From Diplonema papillatum (lineage: Eukaryota; Euglenozoa; Diplonemea; Diplonemida; Diplonemidae): a stretch of DNA of 64,000 nt. Each line of letters opens with the position of its first letter. The first letter of the stretch is position 1. The DNA lies in the NCBI GenBank assembly GCA_030068145.1, contig JAPJBO010000010.1, positions 496,001-560,000 on the forward strand, read 5' to 3'. Positions 33,996-45,728 of this stretch are shown here, one piece after another. The position numbers and the translations under genes are program-made. The notes below the pieces were generated by a model. That model was given only the letters and a program-made list of their open reading frames with translations, had not been told where the DNA came from and did no database searches.

Positions 33996-34662
33996 TTCGA
34001 CAACAGGAAAAAAACGACCAGACTGATGTTCGTTGTAGGGAACACTACAGCCGGCGATCGGGAGAAAGCTCTCGAAGCTGCTCAATGCGCCACTGTAGTG
34101 CGCGTGCCTGGGACATTCAGGAGCCCACAGACCTGCTACTGCTGGCTCGCTCTTCCGCGCTATTACAAGTCGCGCGCCGCCCTCGTAAGAAGTAGTGCGG
34201 CGCCCCTGGTAAGCTGCAGGCCCTGTTGAACAGCATCGTTCAGCGCCGGTTGTGGGTTCGCGCAACCCTTGCGACAACATAGAGGAGCGGCAACCAGGAA
34301 TCAGACGATCGTTGTGCTGGCGTCGTCCCACCTACCGTTCTACCGTTCTACCGTTGTCCGCGCGTCGGCTGCGAGAACGTTTTGACGCCCGCTGCCGCAC
34401 CTGGCACGGCAGCGTGTGAGGCCGACGAAGATCGAGGGAAGTCGCTTGGCTGTGTTATACGTTGGTGTGTGGCAAAAGTGCAAGGCCTAAAATGAGCAAC
34501 GTCTGACCTCTCTCTGAGTTTGGCCCCCTTGCGCACTTTATGTTCATCCATATTGTGTGTGGTATCACTCGGTTGTCTATTCAAGGGTGGTTGATACCGA
34601 GAGTCGCATCCACGCCGTGGGGTATCCCCCGATTGGCCACACAGCCGGGTTCACCTTCGACG

Positions 34663-37005
34663 CTATTGAGGAAGCCGAAGGAGTAAGGAGTTCAAGATGC
34701 ATACGACAGGTCGCCTGACGACACCTCGGCCGGCACCACGGCTGACAATGCTGGTCGCAGGTTTCGACTCGAGCTGGCTGATGATGTGAGCGTACTTGAG
34801 GTAGTCGGACTGGGTCTCGTGGGCCAGGTGCCCCATGGCTTCCGCGTGCTCCTCGATGGCGCGCACGTGGTCGCTCTTCTTCATCTTCGCCTCTTCCCGC
34901 GACTTCCCGTACTGCGCCGCCTGCGCGTCGGCGCTCTTGTCCGCGTATTTGTAGTCCTCGTCGAGCTCGTGCAGCTTTTCGCCGCACCGCTTCTCGATTT
35001 CGACGATCATCTGCGGCTCGTTGTACCAAATGCAGCACCCGCCCTCTTCGACCAGCCGGATGTCCTGGCACACGCGGCCGCCCCGCTTCCCGCGGTTGCA
35101 GTTCGAGTGGTACCACACTTTTTCACGGTGCTTCGACGTCGCGATCGACACCGCGAGCCCCATCCGGTCAGCCCTCCCCGTCCGCCCAATGCGGTGAATG
35201 TAGTCCTCCGCCTTGTCGGGCAGCGTCATGTTGATCACGAACGGCAGCTGCTTGATGTCCAGCCCCCTCGCCGCGACGTCCGTGCAGATCAAGAACCGCA
35301 CCTCGCCTTCCTTGAACATGTCCAAGTGGTCCCGTCGGGTCCGCGCGTCGAACCCGGAGTGCATCGCAACGTTTGAGTACGGGTTCTCCTTCCCCTTTTC
35401 CCGGCGGCCGTCAAATCCTCCCTCGCCGCCGCGGCGGTTGAGGTACTCGCTCAGGTGGTCGCAGTCGTCGCGGGTGCGGCAGAAGATCAGGCACTGCTCC
35501 ATTTTGTACGCGTCGATCACGCGCATGAGGATCTCCGGCTTGAGCCGCTTGAGGTTGTACGAGTGCCGGCAGCACATGCGCCGCGCGGGGTCTGGGCCGT
35601 TGGAGTCCTTGTCGACCTGGCCTTCGACCTCGTGGACGCCGTCGGTTTGGATCGTCGAACGCTTCCACCGGTCGTCGTCGTCGGGGTCCGCGTATATGAT
35701 GGCGTGGTGAACAGTCTCCGGGACGAAGTCCTTCCCCTTCAGGTCGACCCACACGGCGTTCGGGCAGAGCTGCTCTGCGAGTTCTTTGATGGCAGGGTCG
35801 TGCAGCGTGGCGCTGAACATGCACAGCTGCAACCTCTTCCGGCTCTGCGTGCGGATTTCGGTGTACAGCTTCTTCACGAAGCCGACGTTCTCGCCGTCCG
35901 TTAGGCGGTCCGCTTCGTCGAGCACCAGAAACTCGGTTTCCGCCAGTGAAAACACATCCGGCATCTCCATGAACTGCTGGATCCGGGTCCCCGTTCCGAC
36001 GACGATGTCGACGCCGGAGCGGAGCTCTTCGACGATCTGGTCGATGCCCCTGCGCCCGAAAATCGAGCATACCCGCAGCTTCGGGTTGTCGATGTACTTG
36101 ATGAACTTGTGCAGCTCGTCGACGATCTGCTGGCAGAGCTCGAGGGTCGGCTCCATGATGATGCACGTCGGCGACCGCCGCAGCCCCTTGCGCACGGTCA
36201 TGTACTTCCGGACGAACTCCCCGTAGTGCTTCTCCTGCTCGGGACCCTTCGCCTCCTCGACCCACAGGTAGCCGGGCGGGAGCGGCGGGAGGCCCTCGCC
36301 GAGGCCGAAGTTGAGTTCGAACGTTGCGGACTGCGCCGAAACGCACGGGAACAGCGGCATTTTGTCGAGGCTTTCGGGCAACTCGAAGGCGACGCCGAGA
36401 CTCTTCCCATTCTTCAGGTACGAGACGGTCCGCTCGTCGCGGTCGATGAGGCACGTGATCTTGTCGTTCTGGAACTTCTCGCCGTAAGGGGTGGCCTGGT
36501 TGTTCGCGTGCTTGGCTCCCGCGTTCGAGAAGCCAAACCCACCCCTGTCGGTGCCCAGGTCCAGCTTCGCGTCCTGCGTCGCCCACCCGAACTTGCAACC
36601 CGCGCCGTACGCGATCGAGACGTGGTACGCCCACTTCCCTTTGGTGACCCCGAACAGGGCCCTCGCGCCGCCCCAGGATTTGATGTTTTTGATGTTGACC
36701 TGCAGGCCGTCCTCCGAGATGTGCAGCCCCTCGCAGTCGGTCTTGTTCAGCTTGCAGTGCTTCAGGCTCGCCTTCATCTTCTTCGGGTCGATGTGCGCGT
36801 TGAGCTTTTCGTGCGTGATCTGGATGATGGGCAGGCAGAAGGCCCCCGTCTTCCCTGCGCCGGTCTCCGCGGCGCACATGATGTCGCCGCCTCCCAGGAT
36901 CTGCGGGATCGCGTCTTGCTGGACCGGCTTCGGCAGGTACCACTCCATGTCCTCCAGCGCCATGCACAGCTCTTCCATGAGCCCGAGCTCTTCAAACGCG
37001 GCCAT
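34663..37005 (-). CDS. DDX1: ATP-dependent RNA helicase DDX1
   Basis: A 780-residue intronless frame has the diagnostic layout of DDX1: a DEAD-box core interrupted by a SPRY domain. The Q motif region is near 20-35 and Walker A (AAETGAGKTG) near 45-54. The SPRY insert spans roughly 70-245. Then follow an EPTLEL motif replacing PTREL, VLDEADRL near 361, SAT near 397, and HRIGRTGRADRMG near 602. After the helicase core comes the DDX1-specific tail with GGCCIWYNEPQ, matching the animal tail. DDX1 works in tRNA ligation, RNA 3'-end processing and RNA-DNA hybrid repair, mainly in the nucleus. The last 25 residues (RGAGRG and beyond) are not family-like. They include a GTATGC that resembles a donor, so a short final exon is possible. 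Human DDX1 is 740 residues. Confidence 0.95.
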   Translation of the reverse strand: MAAFEELGLMEELCMALEDMEWYLPKPVQQDAIPQILGGGDIMCAAETGAGKTGAFCLPIIQITHEKLNAHIDPKKMKASLKHCKLNKTDCEGLHISEDGLQVNIKNIKSWGGARALFGVTKGKWAYHVSIAYGAGCKFGWATQDAKLDLGTDRGGFGFSNAGAKHANNQATPYGEKFQNDKITCLIDRDERTVSYLKNGKSLGVAFELPESLDKMPLFPCVSAQSATFELNFGLGEGLPPLPPGYLWVEEAKGPEQEKHYGEFVRKYMTVRKGLRRSPTCIIMEPTLELCQQIVDELHKFIKYIDNPKLRVCSIFGRRGIDQIVEELRSGVDIVVGTGTRIQQFMEMPDVFSLAETEFLVLDEADRLTDGENVGFVKKLYTEIRTQSRKRLQLCMFSATLHDPAIKELAEQLCPNAVWVDLKGKDFVPETVHHAIIYADPDDDDRWKRSTIQTDGVHEVEGQVDKDSNGPDPARRMCCRHSYNLKRLKPEILMRVIDAYKMEQCLIFCRTRDDCDHLSEYLNRRGGEGGFDGRREKGKENPYSNVAMHSGFDARTRRDHLDMFKEGEVRFLICTDVAARGLDIKQLPFVINMTLPDKAEDYIHRIGRTGRADRMGLAVSIATSKHREKVWYHSNCNRGKRGGRVCQDIRLVEEGGCCIWYNEPQMIVEIEKRCGEKLHELDEDYKYADKSADAQAAQYGKSREEAKMKKSDHVRAIEEHAEAMGHLAHETQSDYLKYAHIISQLESKPATSIVSRGAGRGVVRRPVVCILNSLLLRLPQ

Positions 37006-38909
37006 GGCTGCAGCTGCGAAGCTTTTCCTTTTTTCTCCTTCTGTTTACCTGAAGAGCGGTAGTACGGTACACGGGTGAACATTTGCATTTTCTTTCTTGC
37101 CGTGCCAACGGGACACGAGCGTTTTTTGTGTTCCGACGATCCCGTGCGGGCGTACAAATTGGTGTCTTTCGACGTTTTGTGCTTGTGAGGTTCAGCTTTG
37201 TGTGCGGTGTGACAGTGTGAGGGGATTGGGGAGAAGCGTTACAGCCTTTAACTCATGCTTCAGCCAGGTTGCCCACTCTGCAGCCTTATCGCTGTACCGT
37301 ACCCTTGCGCATACACTTCATGACTGCGGCATTGCGTGCTGCTAAGTCGTCCAGGAATTGCCAGTACGTAAGCGCCCTAGACTTTCGCTAGGTCTCCTTC
37401 CGGACCATAGCTTCTGGTGTGGTGATCGTCGTTTGCCGTGAGCACGTGGTCAGCATTGCCTCGTTCGGAGCTTTTTTAGCGTCTCGTAGACCTTGGCGAT
37501 GTGCGCTCGACTTCGAACATCAGAGAAGTCGTTACTCCCGCTCCGTGGCTTAGCGCATCAGCCTGGGTTCGGTCGACGCCGGTTTCTTCTTTTCTTGGCC
37601 ATGCTCCCGTGGCTTGGCCAGATTCTGGTTTTAAGTTTCTTGGACCAACAACGCTAGTAGAATTGTATTTCGCAGGCCTTCAGTCGGCCTGTATCAAAAA
37701 AGGTGTGCCGTCGCTCGCGGTCTCAAAACTTGCAGTGCTCCGTGTTCGGTGAAGACAATGCCCGGCCTTGCCTCTGTAGTTGTCCGCGAAGGGCGCTCAG
37801 AAAGGCGAGCAAGAAAACACAGCAACCGGAAGCAATTTAATCTGTCCCTTTTTTTTTTCTCCCGCTTGCTCGGAGGCTAGGTCGGAGAGCAAAGACGAAA
37901 CCGGGGACGAGAAAGAAAAGAACGGAGGCGAGAGGTTCGCTTTTTTCTATTTTCAGACTGAAAGGTCACTTGAATCTCCGGGGGTAGGGTTTCCGGCAGA
38001 TGGACGGTCTCTTATCCGCGGGAAGGGTGGCGAACACACGAGCAGTGCAGGCTTTACGTTCAACGTGCTGAACGTACTAATTTCGGCACGTTTACTTTCG
38101 AAATCAGTACGTTATCAGCACGTACTATCTTTTCTGCTAATTCGTCTGGAGAATCAACCGCAGTACTGGGGATTTCCGGTCGGCAGATCCTGCTGTTGCT
38201 TCCCACCGCGACACTGGAGGATTGAGGCCGGAGGAGAAAGAGGCAAAGACATGCAGCACTGGCAGGTGAGCCCCCTTTGCTCTATTTCTTCTTTTGCCTG
38301 ACCCTACGTACTGATTTTCAGTAGGTTTTTAGCTCCAAGACAAAAGAGCTGCGTAGGCCCTGGAGCAGTGAGTGTTGGTGAATTCATTCTCGTTGTGTGT
38401 AGGTTCAGGACGTAAGGTACACCCACCCCAGCATTGTGCCGTGGGTGCCGGGCGTTCTTCTTGTTCCTGGGTCTGCTTCGTGTTTCACGTGTAACTGCCA
38501 CGACTTTCCACGACGGGCGAGTTGTGAAAGTCTACTATTTCGGCCTCATGGTCTCTATGTGGTGGACGAGAGAGACGCGTCCGCTGCGAGCCAACTTTAT
38601 GGCGGATTCTGCTTGTCGGCGGTTAACCCTCCGCCGTCTAGATGGGGGTGCCCGAGGGCCCGAGCGCCTCGAACCGGCGCAAAAAAAGGGGGAAGAAGAA
38701 TTCACAAACGCCGAAAAGAAACCGCCCTTCACTGGAACGCGTTTTCGCCCCTCCATCAGAGGTCCACTACTCTTGTTGTCGCTTTACTTATCCAATGATG
38801 GGAAGAACGGCAGCTGCTCCCTTGTGGGGTTAAGGTCTTCGGATCCGCAGACTCCGGAGGGGCCTTCCCGAGGAGACGTGGCTATAGCGAGAACTGCGAC
38901 GACGATCTC
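37006..38909. other. Intergenic, upstream of DDX1
   Basis: No gene seen. Near the gene is an A/G-rich DDX1 leader with a CCGCTCTTCAG candidate acceptor about 45 nt before the ATG. Further right are a CGACGATCC-type repeat (37122-37180, diverged copy at 44975-45035) and a copy of the GAGTGAAAG motif (37950-37990). Confidence 0.5.
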
Positions 38910-39545
38910 TCATCTGAACCAGTAAATGAGAAACATCAAGAAGGTGATGGCAACCATGCCGGAGTAGACGATCATGCGATCAGCCCGTTGTGTGCGGTTG
39001 ATGGTAGTAATAATGGACCCGGAAATGTTGAGGGACTCCATGAAAGAAAGCAGCTTGCTTTGAGTTGACCTGAAGGTGTTCGACTGCGACTTGAGAGCCT
39101 CGAGCACGGCGCTGCCCTCGGCCACCAAACCTGACACTCTCTGTCGCGACTTTGCGATGCTGTCGCTTTCTCTGCTGAGGGCTTCTGTTGCTGTGAGGTC
39201 TTCGTCTGCTACCATGCGAGAGTAGAGGTCTTTACGATTGGTCGCTGCCATGCGGCGCTTGTGGGCGCCTTTCAAATACTTCTCCAGGCCGGTCTGCACG
39301 TCGGAGTGCTCTTCTTGCAGTGCTTTGACTTGCCGTTTCAGCAACTCGCGGCGGACGCTCGTGTCGGTGTCGACGAGTGACTTCAGGACGTCCAGCTGGC
39401 GCGCAAGCCGGTTGATCATCATCGAGATTTCCTCTTGCAGCTCTTCGCTCTCGTTCCGTCCCATCTCCAAGTCCTCGAGCAGGATGTTTGCCCGGTGCAG
39501 CATCTTCTTCGCCTGCTTATACTTTTCCTGGACTTCGGAACTCAT
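38910..39545 (-). CDS. GOSR2: Membrin-type Qb-SNARE (GOSR2/Bos1)
   Basis: This 211-residue, tail-anchored protein matches the Golgi Qb-SNARE membrin/Bos1, which drives ER-to-Golgi and intra-Golgi fusion with syntaxin-5-type partners. Residues 1-100 are a coiled-coil Habc-like region. The SNARE helix runs from about 120 to 185 (from SRESDSIAKS through LLSFMESLNISGSI), and a single membrane helix (about 193-209, VYSGMVAITFLMFLIYW) ends the protein two residues from its C-terminus. Length is typical (about 212). The leader has a strong candidate 3' splice site, an eight-C tract followed by TGCCTTAG, roughly 75 nt before the ATG. It could be a cis intron in the 5' UTR or a trans-splice acceptor. 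Confidence 0.88.
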   Translation of the reverse strand: MSSEVQEKYKQAKKMLHRANILLEDLEMGRNESEELQEEISMMINRLARQLDVLKSLVDTDTSVRRELLKRQVKALQEEHSDVQTGLEKYLKGAHKRRMAATNRKDLYSRMVADEDLTATEALSRESDSIAKSRQRVSGLVAEGSAVLEALKSQSNTFRSTQSKLLSFMESLNISGSIITTINRTQRADRMIVYSGMVAITFLMFLIYWFR

Positions 39546-39660
39546 CGTGTATCAGCGGGTTGTTTCTCCGTTGCCTGTTTCCTTTGTTGCTGTTGGGGTT
39601 TGTTGGTTACTAAGGCAGGGGGGGGAATACTAAGTTTCAGGTGCCCGGTACAGATGTCAC
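39546..39660 (-). promoter_or_regulatory. Membrin leader with strong candidate 3' splice site
   Basis: On the coding strand, TATTCCCCCCCCTGCCTTAG is followed by about 75 nt of A/C/G-rich leader up to the ATG. The clean pyrimidine tract plus AG marks a spliced 5' UTR, either cis or by a spliced leader. Confidence 0.45.
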
Positions 39661-40715
39661 GGAGCTTGCGGCTACAGCAACCACGGATTGGTTTAACCAA
39701 GGCATCGATAGCTTCCGAATCGAAGCGAACGTGGGCTCGTGGGTCATGTTCTACAACTGATGCGGAAACGTAAGTGGTCATCGCTGTCGTCGACGGGGGC
39801 TTGATCTTTGGGTTTGAGATCGGTTCGTATAAGATGAGATGAGTTCGTTTATCATATCAGGCATTGGGGCAAGGCTTGGCTTGCATGAATACGAGTTTGA
39901 TTCTGGTTTTGGGCACAGGTTGAGTTTTTCACACGGATGTCGTTGCAAGGACTCGTTAACCTAGACGACACGGAGACGATGTTGCGTAGTCCGTGGTAGG
40001 AGGGAAAGAGAACGGGAAGGTTTATTCTTTCCGCTGGTCTGCTATTTCTCAGGGAAGGAAGAACGAGTGTGTGGGGCTAGCTTTTCCGTGACGAGCACAG
40101 GTGTGAGAACGAGGAGTAAGTAAAGGGCAAGTGCTTGAGAGTTGGCTAGCAGAAAAGTACTCACTTTTGGAACAACCGCTTTTCATGTTTACCGTTTTGA
40201 CCAGTGCGAACAGGTTCTAGGCTTCTGCGGTTCCGTATATACAGCGGGGATCAAGCACAACTCAACTTGCTACAATCACAATCAGATAAGAGGGTGTAGG
40301 TGACGGTGCACGAAGGCACTCATGTCCAGTAGCACAATTGTGTTCAACGCGCGGCTCTGTCGCCCAAAGCATCCGTAATTGGTAGTCCAGCTGATTTGGA
40401 AGACGGACTGTTTCGGCGTCGCACATCTTAACATCATAACAGTTTGTCAACTTGTGGTTGCTCCTCCCCCAATCCCCTGTATTCTTGGATTTGTGCGGTT
40501 GTTGTTTGGGCCTTGCGGGACAGCAATGCCGCGCTTCACAGCCACTGATTCGTTCCTGGTACTCTCGGTGAAGGTGGCTAGGTTGGGAGTCACTGCCGGT
40601 CTCTTCGTGCAGTTCGGATTGCTGCCCCAATTAAGTCGGGACTTGGTGGGCACTTGCCTACGCTGCGGCGACCAGTGGTTCTGCAGTTGCGATAATGTAG
40701 ATCCAACCCTGTGTC
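39661..40715. other. No gene seen
   Basis: AT-richer intergenic DNA of about 1 kb; no repeat or frame of note. Confidence 0.5.
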
Positions 40716-41772
40716 TCAGTTGCCTTCGTTGGATTTTTTTGCCGACATGAACTCGGCCCACATGGCACAAGCCTTAGCCTCGGAGTCGCAGTCTTCAAGA
40801 AGATCTGCGAGCAGCGCTTTGTCTTGAGCGTACCTATGATCGCTGGCCTCCAGACGCCCGACTTTCTCGGCGGTGGTTTCCTGCTTCAGGTTTTCCGCAA
40901 TGCGCTTCTCGTCGCCATCGTAAACGTCAAAGAGGAAGTTGATGCGCGCGGTATCGCACTCTCTGCCCGCATTGAGCATCTGATTGGCGAACGCCCTCCC
41001 GATCTCGCCACGCTTCTTCTCATGGGTGGAATACGCCTTGAGAACATCCCTCAGAGCGAAAATCTTCCTGTTCTCCAGGTCACCGGCGTGCTTCTCGTAC
41101 GCTGCTTCAAGCTGCAGAGCCAAGTGCGGCAACCCAAGCTCCTTTATCATCAACTTGCTATCCCGCAGAGCATTCTGCTTCAGGATCTCTCGCACGTACG
41201 TACCGGAGTCGACTAAGGTTCTGTCCGCGATATCCATTCTATCGACGGCAATGAATGGTGCGGTTCCCATCGATGCGCGCGGCTCCTGTAAAGATACATC
41301 GAATGCCTCCAAGTAGCGGTGTAGCCACGTCAGCGGACGACGACTCGACGCCGCGTATCCGAGAAGGAGCTGACCCTCAGGTTCGTTGGATGACGGCGAA
41401 CCCGGCTCTCCCGTGACCTGCGTTGGTGTATTGCTCCCTGGGTCAGGCGCCCACAACGCGTTCCGTGAAACGAGACTTCATCGAGAACCTACGCACGCCG
41501 ACTCAAGTAGCTGGTCCCCGGGTGACGGTTTGGACTCACAGAATTCTCGGCTACATCTTACGCCCGTCAACCAAAGAAGGGAAGAAGTGCGTAGTTTTGG
41601 TTTATTGAAAACATACCGCGTCGCTCGTCTCGCGTTTGAACTGATAGGCAAAGCGCATGCCCGGAAAGCCCTCCGGCTGCTCGGGCAATTCGATCGTCGG
41701 CGCCGTGGTGTCTTTCAACGACGCGAGGGGAACCTGACGGGAAAAGAGCTTCAGTAAATCGTCCCCCGCCAT
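40716..41772 (-). CDS. Predicted helical protein, two exons, function unknown
   Basis: I join exon 1 (41617-41772, 52 codons from MAGDDLLKLF) to exon 2 (40716-41417) across a 199-nt intron with donor GTATGT and acceptor ACGCAG, both in phase 0. The product is 285 residues. The N-terminal 50 residues contain FAYQFKRETSDA; a Gly/Pro/Ser linker follows; residues from about 80 to the end are charged and helical (WLHRYLEAF, DVYDGDEKRIAENLKQ). The size and helix pattern would suit a BAR-like or coiled-coil adaptor, but I recognise no family. A CT tract lies directly against the start codon in the leader. The exon boundaries are inferred from splice motifs and frame only. Confidence 0.65.
41418..41616 (-). 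other. Intron of the helical-protein gene
   Basis: This 199-nt intron begins GTATGT and ends CACCAACGCAG. It has no pyrimidine tract before the acceptor, and the exon-1 frame meets a stop soon after the donor. Confidence 0.6.
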
Positions 41773-43743
41773 AGAGAGAGAGAGAGGGAGAGAGAGAACA
41801 AATAAATCAAGGCAAAGGGTGTGAACTGCTGGGGACAGGCAAGAGCAACCCAACTTCAACGGGAAAGTCAGCAGGGGGGGAAAGCTCACGGAGGCAATCA
41901 ATACTTTGCGTGGTTCGGCGGTACTCCGCGGGCCTGCGGGTGACATGGCTATACCGATTTCCCAAACCCCGTAGGGACGGCTTGCGGCACCGACGAACCT
42001 CGATTCCTGCTGTGGATGTCACAGTTGACGAGTGCCAGCTTTGTTCTGGTCCCCCCTCAAGTGTTGCTTTCGTGGAGAAGCGAGGTGACGCTAACACGCG
42101 AATACGGGCCCCGAAATAAATTTAGACCACCCAGAGTGTCACTCGAAGGTGCCTTTGAGAGGGCGACGTTAGCACGGGGAGGTAGGTAACCGGAGAACCA
42201 CGTTCGCCCCGGCGATTGCAGAACTTTCAAAGCATCGGACGCTCTCTCTCAAGCAAACCCCAAAGGCCACGTGACACATGACCCGAAGCCAACCAATGCA
42301 TACGAGTTGTGCGATGGAATACGAATAAAGCGTAGCATACCAACAAGACGCGTTCTTTCGCCCCATTGCAGTTGAAGAAGTGCAAGTTGACGTCCGTCAC
42401 CAGTAACGACACTGCCGTGCCTGCCGTCGTGTCATCTGACCTTTCAACAAGAGCGAACGTTCCGGCTGTCGTTACGTGATTGGATACTTAGATGGCTCGC
42501 CACTGCCAACTGGGTCACTTGAATCCACGTCGTTCTAATGTTGACGGAGTGCCCTTGCTCTGCGTGCAGCTTTCCCGTAAAGAAGCCAAACGGATGCATA
42601 CCTGGAAAGAAGGCGACTTTGGTTTCCTTCGGCGACAACCGCGACAGCAGCTCCTCGTCCCAAGCCACCATTGTTCTTTTCGCTTTTCTGCAGAATGCCC
42701 TCTACCGCGCGCTGCGTGGGCTGTGGTGAAGAAGACTGCAACTCGGTGTTTATGCTCCTTTCCTGTTCGCCCAGTGTATTGTGAAGCTAGTGTGGAGGTC
42801 GTGTGCCAAGTGGATGCGCCGTTGCCGGGTGGTAGCTTGAAAGTTGCCGATCAGAGCCTTTTTCACCCCTACAGCATGCCACCAGTGGCAGGCGAGCACT
42901 TACTTAAGGTGTTGGACTGTCCTGGATAGCCCATTGTTATTGCCCGCGTTCCGGCTCCCTGCATTTCGGGGGGTTGAAGCACGCGTTCGGATGCGACTAC
43001 TGTGTCACAGCTGCTGCATCGTATCTCTGCCTCTTTAACCGCACACAGGCAGATCTTCACACACCTGCAAAGCGAGAGAAAGGCTCCGGCAGGGATAGGA
43101 TCTCCAGCAGCAGAATGGACGATAGCCACCCATCATCACTGTCCTCTGCCCGGATGTCCACAGATGCCGTCACGTAGCGCCAAGCCTAGAAATGGTGTCC
43201 TTGTGGCACTTGCATTCAAGCGTCCAAAGGCCAGATCTGAGAGATTAGATTTTCAAGCGACACTCAACTGCTGATAGGCATGGGCGAACCCAGCCTGCGT
43301 TCGACGACCTGATGAGTCTCATGCTTCTGCAATTCCCATTGACTATCGCGTCTGGCCGCGGTCTCCATCGTTCCCAGAGAGCCAAGACATCCACCGATAA
43401 GTGCAATTGATGTCACCCTCGATCAAGCGCAGTTGAGCCGAGGGGAACAGTTGTTTTGCCTTTTCGATTGCTCAGACATGGCTTTTTTCCGCGACTGCTA
43501 TCAAGAACCCGAGCACACAGGGTCTGCACGGTCTGTGAGTTTCTGGCTGCAGAGGCTCTGAGATTGTACGGGTGGTGGTGAATTGTTCTGGCGAACGCTT
43601 CTATATTACTGCGTCAACATACTACGTCAATGAAACGGGCAAACGCAAAAAAAACTGCTACGCGGGTTGTTTTGTGAAACTGGAACGAGCGCCGAAAAAA
43701 ACACGGGTCTACAAGATGCAATAACAAAAAAGATACCTACCGG

Positions 43744-43744
<1 letters not shown>

Positions 43745-43776
<32 letters not shown>
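43745..43776 (+). repeat. G32 homopolymer
   Basis: Thirty-two uninterrupted G on the plus strand. Confidence 0.9.
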
Positions 43777-43777
<1 letters not shown>

Positions 43778-44184
43778 GTGCAATTGCAATTGAACTCGGT
43801 TATGCGCCCAAGTACCTGAGTTGTGCGAGAACACAGAATACAATCATCAACTTGCGTACAGGTAGCTGATAAGAAAACAGTGAAAATTGTAGCTGCCCCT
43901 CTCTGAAAGCACAGCGGAGGGGGCTTGAACTCCTGAACAGGCGGACGGCAGTGGAAGCAGCAGACGGAAAAGACGACGCGAGCTAGGAGACAACTTTCTA
44001 TAAACAACTGTAACAATGTTTTCTCGAGACCAGCTAGACTTGCCTTCAACTCTCCCGCACGTCCTTGCTGGGGCCACGGAGGCGCTCTCCCAAGGAGTGG
44101 GGTGCTGAGGTTCTTTGTGGTTCTGTTTATTCTTCTATTCATTCTAAGGAGCTTTGCTAATTCTTTTTGCGTTTGAACTTTTTT

Positions 44185-44400
44185 TGTATAAGCACCTGCT
44201 TTGTAGGAAATACTTGAGGAGGCTGCCAGCTGCAAAAGATCAAAGGAGGCAAATGTGCTGTAGCCCACACGAAACACAGGTGAATCTGGGTTTAGTGGCG
44301 GGCGTAAGCGTTCAACAAAAAAGACCCACTTTGTAGTTGTATTGTTTCTCCCTCTAGCCTCCTTCGAAGTAAGCACAAGGCAGCCCCTCGAGTATTTTTG
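44185..44400 (-). repeat. Family A dispersed repeat, long copy
   Basis: The inverse of 13441-13690 over about 215 bp: TATAAGCACCTGCTTTGTAG through TGAATCTGGGTTTAGTGGCG to AAGGCAGCCCCTCGAGTA. High similarity suggests recent spread of this family. Confidence 0.85.
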
Positions 44401-45728
44401 CTTTCTTTGTGGGTCATTTTCTTGTGTTACCGTCGATCCAGAGAGGAAAACTGTTCAGCAGAGGCGGGCACCTCGGGGGTGGACAACTACTCTTGCCATA
44501 GACAATTGACCAAGGAAAACGACTGATGGCGGGTTTGCATCGCTTCACTGCGGTGAGAACTTGTGTGCTTTGACGGCAGGCGGTCAGTGCGTGCCGACAG
44601 TGCGTGCCGACATCATGACCGGCGCGCGCTACGGCGGTTCGAGCTTCGGAATGTCGTCGGAGACGACGTCAAAAACGCGGCGATGGAACCTGTGGAACGC
44701 GTGAAGCAATGAAGTAGTCAATGTCCGGGAGGACGAGGCGAACGAATCGGATCGGTCTCTGGGTCGGCCTGTTTCGAGGTCAGAAAGGGCCCTGGGTCCC
44801 GGCATCTGCTCGGAACCCAAAATATCATTGTTCGAACGGGTATAGCGTAGAACTTGTTCGACCGCACCCAGAAAAAAAGCACGAGACCGGGTGTTGCAGA
44901 GGGTTGCGTGTTTCAGCATCTCTGTAAACTAGCTGTGGCCGGTTGTGTGGGTATGATGGAGCTGAGGCTTGCAAGTTTTTGTGTTTATCGACGATCCGGG
45001 TGGGCGTGCAGATTGTTGTCCTTCGACCTTTTTTCGGCGCCTCTACACGCGGAGAAGCGAGGGAAAACTCTCTCGAGAGGGCGAGTGAGCTGATCCTTGA
45101 AGATGCAGCACCCGTTGTGAGACCCCTTCTTCGGCAACGCTGGCTACCGAGTACTCTCTGCAGCGTGCACGTGCCTTTTTGAAGTGAAGGTTCGCTTGAG
45201 GATTTTTAGCTTTACTGCGCGGCACCTTTACCCTGGGTTGACCTGGAACCACTGGTTGGTTCGGAGTGGCACCCACTACTTCCCCCGTTGTCGATTTCGA
45301 GAGGCGGGGGCGACATCCACTTTGTGCACGTTTTCTTCCATGCCCTCTTTTTCTCGTGGCTGGTGGTGGGGAGATGTGCGGTGGGTCTTGGCGTCAGGGC
45401 TAGTGTGCGCGTCGCCGACCCCCTCAGTTCGGGAAAAGGGGTCATGCCCAATATTGGAAGGGGGTCCGCCCCTCCTGGAAGCTCTAGTGCTCCAGGAGGA
45501 CGGAAGGATCACTACCTCTCCTGTTGGTAAATATGATGGTCAACCACGCATGAAATGAAAATCAAAGACTGGCAAATGAAAGAGACTGGGATTCATAAGG
45601 CAAGAACGCTAATCACTGGAGTGTAGTCAATCACATTCTGAATCGGAGCAGCACTCCCGCCTACGAATGAAACATGCGGGGGACGGGTCGGGAATCCGGC
45701 TTCAACAATGCGACAGAAAGGAATAACG

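Larger units (their letters stand above)
32284..34662. other. Gene-free stretch downstream of DDX1
   Basis: No supported gene. It holds a two-unit 109-bp tandem (33236-33451) and a family-A copy (33870-33995). Confidence 0.5.
41773..45728. other. Gene-free stretch downstream of NPHP4
   Basis: It contains a G32 run, a family-A copy, a CGACGATCC repeat copy (44975-45035) and a GAGTGAAAG-type motif (45178-45205). A 96-codon minus frame ending at 44629 (DVVSDDIPKLEPP) is faintly protein-like but unassigned. Confidence 0.45.

Noticed and set aside
36109-37062. Plus-strand frame of 317 codons
   Set aside because: Antisense shadow of DDX1.
43305-43335. CTGATGAG resembling a hammerhead ribozyme core
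   Set aside because: The matching GAAA and third stem are missing.
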